Part shown: one piece after another, positions 6,865 through 14,167 of the stretch
How positions within the stretch are numbered: position 1 is the first letter of the stretch
Layout of the letters: every line of letters starts with the position of its first letter
Assembly: GCA_947584775.1 (NCBI GenBank)
Contig: CANPWT010000010.1
Span: forward strand, 1-23,228
Origin: an uncultured Clostridia bacterium
Lineage (GTDB): Bacteria > Bacillota > Clostridia > Christensenellales > UBA1242
DNA: 23,228 nucleotides
Direction of reading: 5' to 3'
Position numbers and translations under genes: made by a program
Notes under the pieces: generated by a model
Database searches by the model: none
The model's input: only the letters and a program-made list of their open reading frames with translations
What the model was told of the DNA's origin: nothing

Positions 6865-7640
6865 TAATCTATAACTTCGCCTTTTTTGGCCTTGTCTGCC
6901 TTAATTAATTTGCTATTTTTTAAAATTAGCAACACAAAGGCTAGGCTGGGCACGCTTAATGCAATTATAATTATTGCCGTGGCCTTGCTGTTTGGCTTTA
7001 ATGCGGTCGTTGGAGGGGTGGTGTTAACTAAAAAGTCAGGCTCGGTGGTGTAACTTACCTCTTCACTGTTTTCAATAATTGGGGTAATTTTATCGCAAAA
7101 ATCGCTGTATACATAACCAAAATAATCTTTGTCGGCAGAGTATTTGCAATATAGCCAAACATTTGTCCGATCGGGAATAAGTTGCTCGCCCTCAATTGTG
7201 CCAAAATAGGTTAAATTGCGTGAATATAACGGCAAATATACCACTTGCGAACTTGTGCCACTAAACGTGTTTGGCTCGGTGCGCAAATCGCGGCTTAGGT
7301 CGGCAAAAATTCTAAAATTTATATTTTCAAGATAGGGAGTTGCGGGTGTGCCAACAATTGGCTGCACTTCTTCTTTTTTAACATAGCCAGAAAAATCTAA
7401 ATAATTTACTTTGTAAAATTCCCCGTCTGCAGCCACAAGATTTACAAAATATGTTTTAGGCAGACAAAAATATAGGTTGGAAACATCGTCCAAGTTGTAC
7501 GGCGTTTTGTATAAATACACATTATCGCTCATCACACGCGCGTAATATTGCGGGCTCGGGCTTGCTGCGTAACAATTAATATTAGGCACAGTGGCAAAAC
7601 AGGAAAATAAAAAAATTAAAACAATTAATAAAATAATCAT
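6861..7640 (-). CDS. Secreted, membrane-anchored protein with SH3-like repeats
   Basis: This 259-aa protein starts with a signal peptide (about 1-26, ending near CYAA). Two bacterial SH3-like repeats follow. The first, at about 32-95, has VYLYKTP and FSGYVKKEEV. The second, at about 105-190, has RDLRTEPN and YFGYVYSDF. Then comes a Thr/Pro-rich linker and a C-terminal membrane helix (about 220-242) with a short basic cytosolic tail. Such domains usually bind cell wall peptides, so it probably faces the peptidoglycan. It is the only minus-strand gene between the regulator at 6328 and the large terminase, and it overlaps the stop of the former. No good ribosome binding site is seen. The exact role is unknown. 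Confidence 0.75.
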   Translation of the reverse strand: MIILLIVLIFLFSCFATVPNINCYAASPSPQYYARVMSDNVYLYKTPYNLDDVSNLYFCLPKTYFVNLVAADGEFYKVNYLDFSGYVKKEEVQPIVGTPATPYLENINFRIFADLSRDLRTEPNTFSGTSSQVVYLPLYSRNLTYFGTIEGEQLIPDRTNVWLYCKYSADKDYFGYVYSDFCDKITPIIENSEEVSYTTEPDFLVNTTPPTTALKPNSKATAIIIIALSVPSLAFVLLILKNSKLIKADKAKKGEVIDY

Positions 7641-7740
7641 ATTTTTACTTTAACACCAAAAAACCAGGTTGTGTTAAAAAAATTTTTTACTTTTTTGGCA
7701 GGTATTAGATAAACTAGGCTAATTTTAGGTTAAATTAAAA

Positions 7741-9174
7741 ATGAAAATGAACACAGTGGAAAAAATAAAGTTAATAGAAAAACTTCAATTAGAGCGCAAA
7801 AACAAAAATAAACTGCAATTTTATAACAGCGGAAAAATTAAACATTTAAAGCAAATTGCCTTTCACAAATGCCCTAAAAAAAATAGATGGGTGTTTGGTG
7901 GCAACCGCACGGGCAAAACCGAGTGTGGCGCGGTTGAAGTTGTGTATATGGCGCGTGGCAATCATCCGTATCGCAAAATAAAAGCGGCAACAAACGGTTG
8001 GGTGGTAAGCCTGTCTAGCCAGGTGCAACGCGATGTTGCGCAAAGCAAAATTTTAAATTACCTTAACCCAGATTGGATAATAGATGTGGTTATGACAACC
8101 GGCAGAAAAGATAATTATGCCAACGGCGTAATCGACTATATTCTAGTTAAAAATGTATTCAACACAGTAAGCAAAATTGGCTTTAAAAGTTGCGACCAGG
8201 GCAGGGAAAAATTTCAAGGCACAAGCCTAGATTATGTGTGGTTTGACGAAGAGCCGCCCGAAGATATTTATAACGAGTGCAAAATGCGCGTGCTTGATAA
8301 ATACGGCGACATTTTTGGCACAATGACCCCATTAAAAGGCATGACCTTTGTGTATGACGAAATTTATTTAAACAAATTTAATGACCCCAACATTTGGTGC
8401 GAATTTATGCAGTGGGAAGATAACCCATACATCAGCAAACAAGCCATAGAAAGCATGAAAAATTCGATGAGCGCGGACGAGTTAAAATCAAGGCAGTACG
8501 GCGAATTTTTAGATATGGGCGGGCGAGTTTACACCGAATTTGACGAAAATGTAAATGTGATAGAGCCGTTTGATATTCCGTTTTCATGGCAGGACAAATT
8601 GTCCATCGACCCTGGCTTAAAAAATCCGTTATCGTGCCATTGGTACGCGGTGGATTTTGACGGAAATGTGTATGTGGTGGCGGAGCATTACGATAAAGAA
8701 AAAGATATAGATTTTCACAGCAAAAAAATTCATGAAATTTGCGAAAGGCTTAATTGGCACACCGCGCAAAACGGCATGATAGAGGCGCTAATAGATAGTG
8801 CGGCAAACCAAACCACCCTGGCTTCTAAAAAAAGCGTGGCAGACTTGTTTTACGAACACGGCATCCTTGTTAACACAAATGTGAATAAGGATGTTTTTTC
8901 TGGCATACAGCGGGTAAAAAGTTATTTAAAAAATGCGCTAGGCAAAACAAAATTATTTATCTTTAACACCTGCACAAACATGATAAGAGAAATTAAAGCC
9001 TACCGTTGGGGCAAGGGAGATAGCCCGGTAAAAGAGGACGACCATTGCATGGACGAACTTAGATATTACATCATGAGCAAGCCGGAAAACAAGCCGCCCA
9101 AAGAAGATAAAAGCATAATTTTAAAAGAAAAAGAGAGATTGATGCGGTTGAATCGCATGAGGAGGTCGATGTGA
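7741..9174 (+). CDS. terL: Phage large terminase subunit (TerL)
   Basis: This packaging motor ATPase and headful nuclease of 477 aa drives DNA into a procapsid through the portal. The ATPase domain shows Walker A GGNRTGKT (53-60), Walker B VWFDEE (166-171) and the coupling motif GTMTP (193-197). The RNase H-like nuclease domain shows LSIDPG with Asp290, LIDSAA with Asp352 and DDHCMDELRY with Asp438, so all three acidic residues are kept. The length is close to P22-type TerL (about 500 aa). It heads a plus-strand block of structural genes. No strong SD is seen before 7741; ATG at 7747 is an alternative start. The end, AGGAGG-TCG-ATG-TGA, supplies the ribosome site for the next gene. Confidence 0.95.
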   Translation: MKMNTVEKIKLIEKLQLERKNKNKLQFYNSGKIKHLKQIAFHKCPKKNRWVFGGNRTGKTECGAVEVVYMARGNHPYRKIKAATNGWVVSLSSQVQRDVAQSKILNYLNPDWIIDVVMTTGRKDNYANGVIDYILVKNVFNTVSKIGFKSCDQGREKFQGTSLDYVWFDEEPPEDIYNECKMRVLDKYGDIFGTMTPLKGMTFVYDEIYLNKFNDPNIWCEFMQWEDNPYISKQAIESMKNSMSADELKSRQYGEFLDMGGRVYTEFDENVNVIEPFDIPFSWQDKLSIDPGLKNPLSCHWYAVDFDGNVYVVAEHYDKEKDIDFHSKKIHEICERLNWHTAQNGMIEALIDSAANQTTLASKKSVADLFYEHGILVNTNVNKDVFSGIQRVKSYLKNALGKTKLFIFNTCTNMIREIKAYRWGKGDSPVKEDDHCMDELRYYIMSKPENKPPKEDKSIILKEKERLMRLNRMRRSM

Positions 9175-9259
9175 TATAAAAAATTTAGATAAAAAAGCGC
9201 TTGACGCAATTAAACAATGCTTAAACGGAATTACAACCAAGGAAATTGTAACCGAGTAT

Positions 9260-9490
9260 GTGTTTGACGAAAACAGCAACCAAATGAAATTGGTAAAGCA
9301 AAAAGTAAACGAAAAAACGCTCCCTCCCTCAACTGATATCATCAAATTAATCTATCAGCAAAACGACAATAAAGATGGTTACGAGGCTATGTCGGACGAG
9401 GAGTTGGAGCAAGAAAAACAACGCTTATTAAAGAAGTTAAAGGAGGAAAACAGTGGTAGTAGAAAAAACTCAAAACAGAATAAAGTGTGA
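9260..9490 (+). CDS. Small phage protein downstream of TerL, start codon disturbed
   Basis: The frame is open and clearly coding from at least 9176: upstream of the GTG at 9260 it reads IKNLDKKALDAI, then GITTKEIVTEYV. A full product would be about 104 aa. The GGAGG at 9161-9165 points to the GTG at 9171, but that codon is 2 nt out of frame and meets TAA at once. Either a TA duplication has broken the start, or ATA (9176) or GTG (9260) is used. The protein is hydrophilic: an EYVFDENSNQMKLVKQKV segment, KTLPPSTDIIKLIYQ, and an acidic/basic C-terminal helix (MSDEELEQEKQRLLKKLK). The pattern recalls small proteins found beside terminases in gut Firmicutes phages, possibly small-terminase related. 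This is not certain. Confidence 0.6.
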   Translation: MFDENSNQMKLVKQKVNEKTLPPSTDIIKLIYQQNDNKDGYEAMSDEELEQEKQRLLKKLKEENSGSRKNSKQNKV

Positions 9491-9674
9491 CGCAAGCGGG
9501 TGTAAAAATTTAAGCGAATATGTAATAATCAACAAAAAATTTGTGTTTGACGGCAGCGTATTTTTATGTGCAAACTGCCTTTCACTTTTATATGGTGAAA
9601 TTGGCAAATTTTTCACCCCAAAAAATGTAAAGCCAATATTTAAAGTAGGAGGTAAAGATGGCAAAATTAAATAA
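9453..9674 (+). CDS. Small zinc-ribbon-like phage protein
   Basis: This 73-aa protein starts with GTG after a strong AAAGGAGG. Four cysteines occur as C-x4-C (CDASGC) and, about 26 residues later, C-x2-C (CANC), so a zinc-binding knuckle is likely. The rest is short and basic at the C-terminus. It overlaps the previous gene by 38 bp and the portal start by 17 bp, as is usual in compact phage operons. Its role is unknown; it could be a small DNA- or protein-binding accessory of packaging. Confidence 0.65.
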   Translation: MVVEKTQNRIKCDASGCKNLSEYVIINKKFVFDGSVFLCANCLSLLYGEIGKFFTPKNVKPIFKVGGKDGKIK

Positions 9675-11526
9675 AGTTGTAGAAGAAGTTATTTCAGATT
9701 ATAATTTCAGGCGTGAGCAACGCCGCAGTTTAGAGGCGCAGTGGCAATTAAACATCAATTTTATGATGGGCAACCAATATAGTTATTTAGCATCAAACGG
9801 CGAAGTGCGCGAGGACGAAAAATTATATTTTTGGCAAGAAAAAGAGGTGTTTAATCATATAGCACCAATTATTGAAACAAGAATTAGTAAAATTACATCT
9901 AGCACGCCAAGCGTATCAGTAGTGCCTGCCAGCACAGATACAATTGACATTGAAAGTGCAAAATTAAGCAAGGAAATTTTAAAAGCGGTTTCCAACAGGC
10001 TAAATTTGGTGGACATTGAAAAATCTGCCACCACATGGAGCGAAATTTGTGGCACCGCTTTTTACAAAGTTATTTGGGACACAAACACGGGCAGAATGGT
10101 GGCAACGGACGAGCACGGCAACAGCGTAAACGAGGGCGATGTTACCATAGAAGTTGTTTCTCCATTTGAAATTTTCCCCGACAATTTAAGTTGCGAGCAT
10201 TTGGAAGATTGCAAAAGCATAATACATGCAAAAGCCGTGCCTGTTGAAGAAATAAAATTGCAATGGGGCGTGGATGTTGAAAGCGAAAAAGTGCACGCTT
10301 TTACCTTGGACGGCAAAGCCAATTATTTGGGCGGGCTGGGGTACGATGCGCACATAAACAAAATTGCAGATATCGAACTTACCGGGCATTGCATTTTAAT
10401 TGAAAGATACAATCGCCCAAGCAAAAAATACCCTAACGGCAGGCTGACAATTGTTGCTGGCAATCAACTGCTTTTTGATGGCGATTTACCATATATTAAT
10501 GGCGATTTAGGCGGCAGAGTTTTCCCATTTGTAAAACAAATTTCCAACTCGCTTCCTGGCAACTTTTTTGGTGTTAGCGTAATAGATAGGCTAATTCCAA
10601 TTCAGCGTGCGTACAACGCAGTGAGGAACAGAAAACACGAATATTTTAACCGCGCAGTTATGAGCGTTTTGGCAGTGGAAGACGGCAGCGTCGATACAGA
10701 CGCGCTTGAAGTTGAAGGTTTAAGTCCAGGCAAAGTTTTGGTGTATAGGCAGGGCAGCAAAGTGCCAGAAATTATGCAAAACCCAAAATTGAATATAGAT
10801 TTTGACGAGGAAGAAGAACGATTGCTTGGCGAATTCAAAACGGTTTCGGGCGTTAGCGATATGATGACAGATAGTTATTCGCAATACACCGGCATGTCGG
10901 GCGTGGCGCTTGAACTTTTGGCTGAGCAAGATAATTCCAGGTTGGCAACCGCACTTGATTCAATAAAACTTGCAATTAAAAATGTTGCAAAATATTGTTT
11001 AAGGCTATACAAACAGTACGCCGTTTTGCCAAGACTAACAAAAATTAGTGGCGAAAATGGTGGCGTACAAATGTATTATTGGGACCAAAATGAAATTAAT
11101 AGCGATGATGTAGTGTTCGATACAAGCAGTGATTCGGGCGAAAACACCGCGCAAAAACGAGCAATGTTGTTAGATTTAATTAAACAGGGTTTGTTGTACG
11201 ATAAGGACGGTGGGTTTAGCCAATCCACTCGCAAAAGATGTTTAGATTTGCTTGGCTTTGGCATGTGGGAAAATAGTGTAGATTTAACCACCCTTCAAAT
11301 TAACCACGCGCAGGAAGAAAATTTAAGTTTTTGTTCTAACAGCCCGGTTGAAATTATGCCAATAGATAATCATAAAATTCACATTGATGAACATATTGCC
11401 TTTATTTTAGGTGGCGAACTTAAAAAGAAAGCCAACAGCAAAAAAATAATTGCCCAAATTTTAGCCCACATTGAAGAACACAAAAAATTATTAAAATTAG
11501 AAGAAAAAGAACAAAAAGGAGAGTAA
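9658..11526 (+). CDS. Phage portal protein
   Basis: This 622-aa protein would form the dodecameric ring at one capsid vertex through which TerL pumps DNA. Portal-type features include the N-terminal helical segment with FMMGNQY (about 32-40), the IAPIIETRISKITSSTPSVSV segment typical of P22-like portals, a central wing domain, an RLIPIQRAYNAVRNRKHEY stem region (about 308-326), and the crown/clip helix GMSGVALELLAEQDNSRL followed by a helical C-terminus. It is shorter than P22 gp1 (725 aa). A GGAGG site precedes the start. It lies between the terminase and scaffold genes, as expected. The whole frame is intact. Confidence 0.9.
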   Translation: MAKLNKVVEEVISDYNFRREQRRSLEAQWQLNINFMMGNQYSYLASNGEVREDEKLYFWQEKEVFNHIAPIIETRISKITSSTPSVSVVPASTDTIDIESAKLSKEILKAVSNRLNLVDIEKSATTWSEICGTAFYKVIWDTNTGRMVATDEHGNSVNEGDVTIEVVSPFEIFPDNLSCEHLEDCKSIIHAKAVPVEEIKLQWGVDVESEKVHAFTLDGKANYLGGLGYDAHINKIADIELTGHCILIERYNRPSKKYPNGRLTIVAGNQLLFDGDLPYINGDLGGRVFPFVKQISNSLPGNFFGVSVIDRLIPIQRAYNAVRNRKHEYFNRAVMSVLAVEDGSVDTDALEVEGLSPGKVLVYRQGSKVPEIMQNPKLNIDFDEEEERLLGEFKTVSGVSDMMTDSYSQYTGMSGVALELLAEQDNSRLATALDSIKLAIKNVAKYCLRLYKQYAVLPRLTKISGENGGVQMYYWDQNEINSDDVVFDTSSDSGENTAQKRAMLLDLIKQGLLYDKDGGFSQSTRKRCLDLLGFGMWENSVDLTTLQINHAQEENLSFCSNSPVEIMPIDNHKIHIDEHIAFILGGELKKKANSKKIIAQILAHIEEHKKLLKLEEKEQKGE

Positions 11527-11527
11527 T

Positions 11528-12079
11528 ATGGAAGAAAATTTGGAACAACCGCAAGTAACTGACGGCTCCAATGAAAAATTTGGTAAATTTAAAGATGCCG
11601 AAAGTTTGTTAAAGGCCTACACAAATTTAGAGGCGGAATTTACTAAAAAAAGTCAAAAATTAAAAAGTTTGGAAAGCGAAAAACAAAACTACATTGACCA
11701 ACTTTCTAAACAAAAAGAGTTAGACCAAAAAGTAGACGACTTTGTAACAAAATTTGAAATCGCCAAGCCTTTTAGTAGCGCGCTAAAAGAAAGTTTGGTA
11801 ATAAATCCCGAATTAAATTTGGGCGAAGAGGTTATAAAACACCTATCAAATAATTACAAGTCTGCCCAAGATTACGCCGGCGATGAAGAATTTTTGAATA
11901 ATTATATCTATTCTAACCCAGCAATTAAAGAAAAAATTGTTAAAGAATATTTAAACAAACTAACTCAAAATTCTCCAATTAAAGTGGAATCGGGCAAAAT
12001 TAGTTTAACTCCACCCAAACTCCCTACAAATTTTAAGGAAGCGCGGGAAATTGCTAAATCAATAATAAAACAAAAATAG
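11528..12079 (+). CDS. Capsid scaffolding protein
   Basis: This 183-aa, highly charged, helical protein starts with a Gln/Glu-rich stretch, then has the scaffold motif KFGKFKDAESLLKAYTNLE (about 16-34), a coiled-coil with FTKKSQKLKSLE, and a basic C-terminal end (AREIAKSIIKQK) that would contact the coat protein. Scaffolds of this type guide coat assembly and then leave the procapsid. It begins one base after the portal stop, with AAGGAG as ribosome site, and precedes the coat gene by 9 bp. Sequence conservation among scaffolds is low, so the call rests on this motif and the gene order. Confidence 0.85.
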   Translation: MEENLEQPQVTDGSNEKFGKFKDAESLLKAYTNLEAEFTKKSQKLKSLESEKQNYIDQLSKQKELDQKVDDFVTKFEIAKPFSSALKESLVINPELNLGEEVIKHLSNNYKSAQDYAGDEEFLNNYIYSNPAIKEKIVKEYLNKLTQNSPIKVESGKISLTPPKLPTNFKEAREIAKSIIKQK

Positions 12080-12088
12080 GAGTAAAAA

Positions 12089-13267
12089 ATGATAGATTTA
12101 ACAACTGCACAAAATGCATTAAAAGATGCTTATCTTGTTGCTGCGTGCAATCAATTAAACACAAAAACTAATCCTTTGCTTGCAAAAATTAAACAATCCA
12201 CCGCGGATGTTTATGGCAAAGAAATCATCAAAATGGCACCGGTTGGTTTAAACGGTGGCGTGGGCGCTGGCAGCGAAACGGGCGAACTTCCAACCGCTAA
12301 CGAAAACAACTATGTGCAATTTAGAACTACACTTAAAAACCTTTATGGCACAATAGAAATTAGCGATAAAGCCATAAGGGCTAGCGCATCGGGCAATGGT
12401 GCGTTTGTAGACCTTTTAACCAGCGAAATGGAAGGGCTTATTACTGCATCCAAATTTAACCTTGGCCGTATGCTTTATGGCGATGGCAGCGGTAAAGTTG
12501 GTACAGTTCTTTCCTTTGATGCGGGCGCTGCAACCATGGATAGCGTTAAAAATTTAATGGAAGGCATGGTTGTTGATGTCTACACTGAGGATAGTAAAAC
12601 AAAATCCGGCTTAAGAATTTCTTATGTAGATCGCACCAACAAAAAAATTTATTTCACTTCTACCACCACATTGTCTGCTGATGATGTATTGTATGTTCAG
12701 GGCAGCAAAGGTAACGAAATTACCGGCCTTGGCGCAATCTTTTCAGAAAGCGCAACACTTTATGGTTTAACACGTGAAAAAAATAAATGGTTAGCCCCAT
12801 ACATCGACAATTCTGGCAAGGAAATCAGTGATGGTTTACTTCAAAGCGCAGTAGACTTTTTAGAGGAAAATTCTGGCTCTAACATCGACTTTATCACTTG
12901 CGGCTCAGGTGTTAAAAGGGCATACCAAGAATACCTTGCTTGCTACCGCCGCAACATCGACGTAACCGAACTTGAAGGTGGCTTTAAAGCAATTAGTTTC
13001 AACGGTATTCCGGTTGTTAGCGACAGGTTTGTGCCAGACGACACTATGTATTTGTTAGACACCTCTAAATTCACCCTACATCAATTATGCGATTGGGAGT
13101 GGATTGAAGGCGAAGGCGGCAGAATTTTACGCCAAAAAGCAGGCTTCCCAGCCTATACTGCAACCTTGGTTAAATACGCAGATTTAATTTGCGAACAACC
13201 TAATGGCCAAGCAAAAATTTCTTCAATTCCTTCAACTGTAACTAATCCATTTTCAGCAAAAGCATAA
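12089..13267 (+). CDS. Major capsid protein (HK97 fold)
   Basis: This 392-aa protein has the sequence habit of HK97-fold coats: an N-terminal helical arm, a GAGSETGELPTANENNYVQF segment followed by LKNLYGTIEISDKAIRAS (E-loop to spine helix, about 65-110), a DLLTSEMEGLITASKFNLGRMLYGDGSG helix and strand, a middle insertion-like beta region (about 165-240), and a C-terminal P/A-domain part with GIPVVSDRFVPDDTMYLLDTSKF. It has no protease gene beside it and no long propeptide. AGGAG precedes the start. P22 coat is of similar length (430 aa). The frame is complete. Confidence 0.9.
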   Translation: MIDLTTAQNALKDAYLVAACNQLNTKTNPLLAKIKQSTADVYGKEIIKMAPVGLNGGVGAGSETGELPTANENNYVQFRTTLKNLYGTIEISDKAIRASASGNGAFVDLLTSEMEGLITASKFNLGRMLYGDGSGKVGTVLSFDAGAATMDSVKNLMEGMVVDVYTEDSKTKSGLRISYVDRTNKKIYFTSTTTLSADDVLYVQGSKGNEITGLGAIFSESATLYGLTREKNKWLAPYIDNSGKEISDGLLQSAVDFLEENSGSNIDFITCGSGVKRAYQEYLACYRRNIDVTELEGGFKAISFNGIPVVSDRFVPDDTMYLLDTSKFTLHQLCDWEWIEGEGGRILRQKAGFPAYTATLVKYADLICEQPNGQAKISSIPSTVTNPFSAKA

Positions 13268-13283
13268 CCAATAAAGGAGAAAA

Positions 13284-13598
13284 ATGAAACTAAAAATAGA
13301 ATCGGATGTATACAACATCTCAAAACGAATTTTAGATATAGATAAAGATTATTATATTGTGTATAATACATCCACAAAAAAATACGAAGTTCATTGTTCT
13401 TCACAAAAAGATACAACATATTGCGTAACAGTGCCATATTCTACACTTGATGAACGCACCCTAAATTATGTGTATCAAACTTCAAGCAAAAATATTGATA
13501 AAATATTAAGTAAAATTGAGAGTGACAATATTTCACAAGAGAACGCCCAAATAGATGGCGTTCTCTCTCAATTTACTGATAGTTTAAAAAATTTATAG
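13284..13598 (+). CDS. Small conserved-looking phage protein after the capsid gene
   Basis: This 104-aa protein, with AAAGGAG before the ATG, has a beta-rich first half (DIDKDYYIVYNTSTKKYEVH, then TYCVTVPYSTLDERTLNYVYQT) and a helical tail with NIDKILSKIESDN. I recognise the pattern from phage structural regions of gut Firmicutes but know no function. The last third of the gene contains a 10-bp-stem RNA hairpin (13538-13566) without a T-tract. It follows the coat gene by 16 bp and precedes the next gene by 8 bp, so it is in the same operon. It may be a capsid decoration or head-completion protein; this is a guess. Confidence 0.65.
   Translation: MKLKIESDVYNISKRILDIDKDYYIVYNTSTKKYEVHCSSQKDTTYCVTVPYSTLDERTLNYVYQTSSKNIDKILSKIESDNISQENAQIDGVLSQFTDSLKNL
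13538..13566 (+). promoter_or_regulatory. Strong hairpin inside the 3' end of the 104-aa gene
   Basis: AGAGAACGCC (13538-13547) and GGCGTTCTCT (13557-13566) are perfect complements around a 9-nt loop. No run of T follows, so it is not a standard terminator. It separates the capsid half of the operon from the neck/holin half and could act in mRNA processing or stability. Confidence 0.5.
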
Positions 13599-13606
13599 GA
13601 GGGCAG

Positions 13607-14167
13607 ATGAATACTTTACAGATTATGATTAATGGCGCCAATTTGCTAGGACTAACGCAAGAGGTGGAACTATTAAAAACCATAACAAAAGAAAACGAAG
13701 CAGAGGTTATGCAAAATAAGCAGTTAGCGCGCCTGAAAGACTTGGCAATATTGTCCATGCAAGAGGTCAGTGTGCGTTATGTGCCAATTTATTCCACAAT
13801 TGAATTGCAAAGTGAAAATAAGCAAATTAACATAAAGCAAATTCAAAATTGTTTAAAAATTTTAAAAGTTTATTTATGCGACATCGCTGTGCCATTTAAA
13901 ATTGTTGGCAAAACAATTAAAGTTAACGAAAACGGAAACTATAAAATTAAATACACAACCATGCCTACAATAAATTCGGTTTTAGACGAGTTAGAGTTTG
14001 TAAACAATGGTGTAGAACAGGTTGTAATTTTTGGTTTGTGTGCGTATTATTCAATTGCCATTGGCCTATTTAGCCAGTTCAATTCGTTCCACGAAAAATA
14101 TCTTAACGCGGGCGAAAACTTAAAAGAACTTAAAATGTTTTATATTCCTAATAGGAGTTGGCAATGA
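13607..14167 (+). CDS. Putative head-completion (P22 gp4-like) protein
   Basis: This 186-aa, mostly helical protein follows an AGGAGG-type site. Readable segments are NTLQIMINGANLLGL, a middle ISMQEVSVRY-like strand region, PFKIVGKTIKVNENGNYKI (beta hairpin), and a C-terminal helix with YYSIAIGLFSQFNSFHEKY. The length and position, directly after the coat block and before a beta-propeller-like protein of about 470 aa, correspond to P22 gp4 (166 aa), the first tail accessory factor. I see no gp4 catalytic motif, so the assignment rests on synteny and size. The stop overlaps the next start by 4 bp. Frame and ribosome site look intact. Confidence 0.55.
   Translation: MNTLQIMINGANLLGLTQEVELLKTITKENEAEVMQNKQLARLKDLAILSMQEVSVRYVPIYSTIELQSENKQINIKQIQNCLKILKVYLCDIAVPFKIVGKTIKVNENGNYKIKYTTMPTINSVLDELEFVNNGVEQVVIFGLCAYYSIAIGLFSQFNSFHEKYLNAGENLKELKMFYIPNRSWQ

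Noticed and set aside
7846..8043. Minus-strand ORFs inside TerL, portal, capsid and ABC genes
   Set aside because: They lie fully antisense to strongly supported genes, lack ribosome sites and show no family motif.
9155..9490. Programmed +1 frameshift fusing TerL to the next protein
   Set aside because: The spacing resembles prfB, but slippage from AUG to UGU would re-pair poorly, and the same SD simply serves a start codon. Kept only as an alternative.
13538..13566. Intrinsic terminator inside the 104-aa gene
   Set aside because: The stem is good, but the following bases are not a T-run and coding sequence continues with good ribosome sites.
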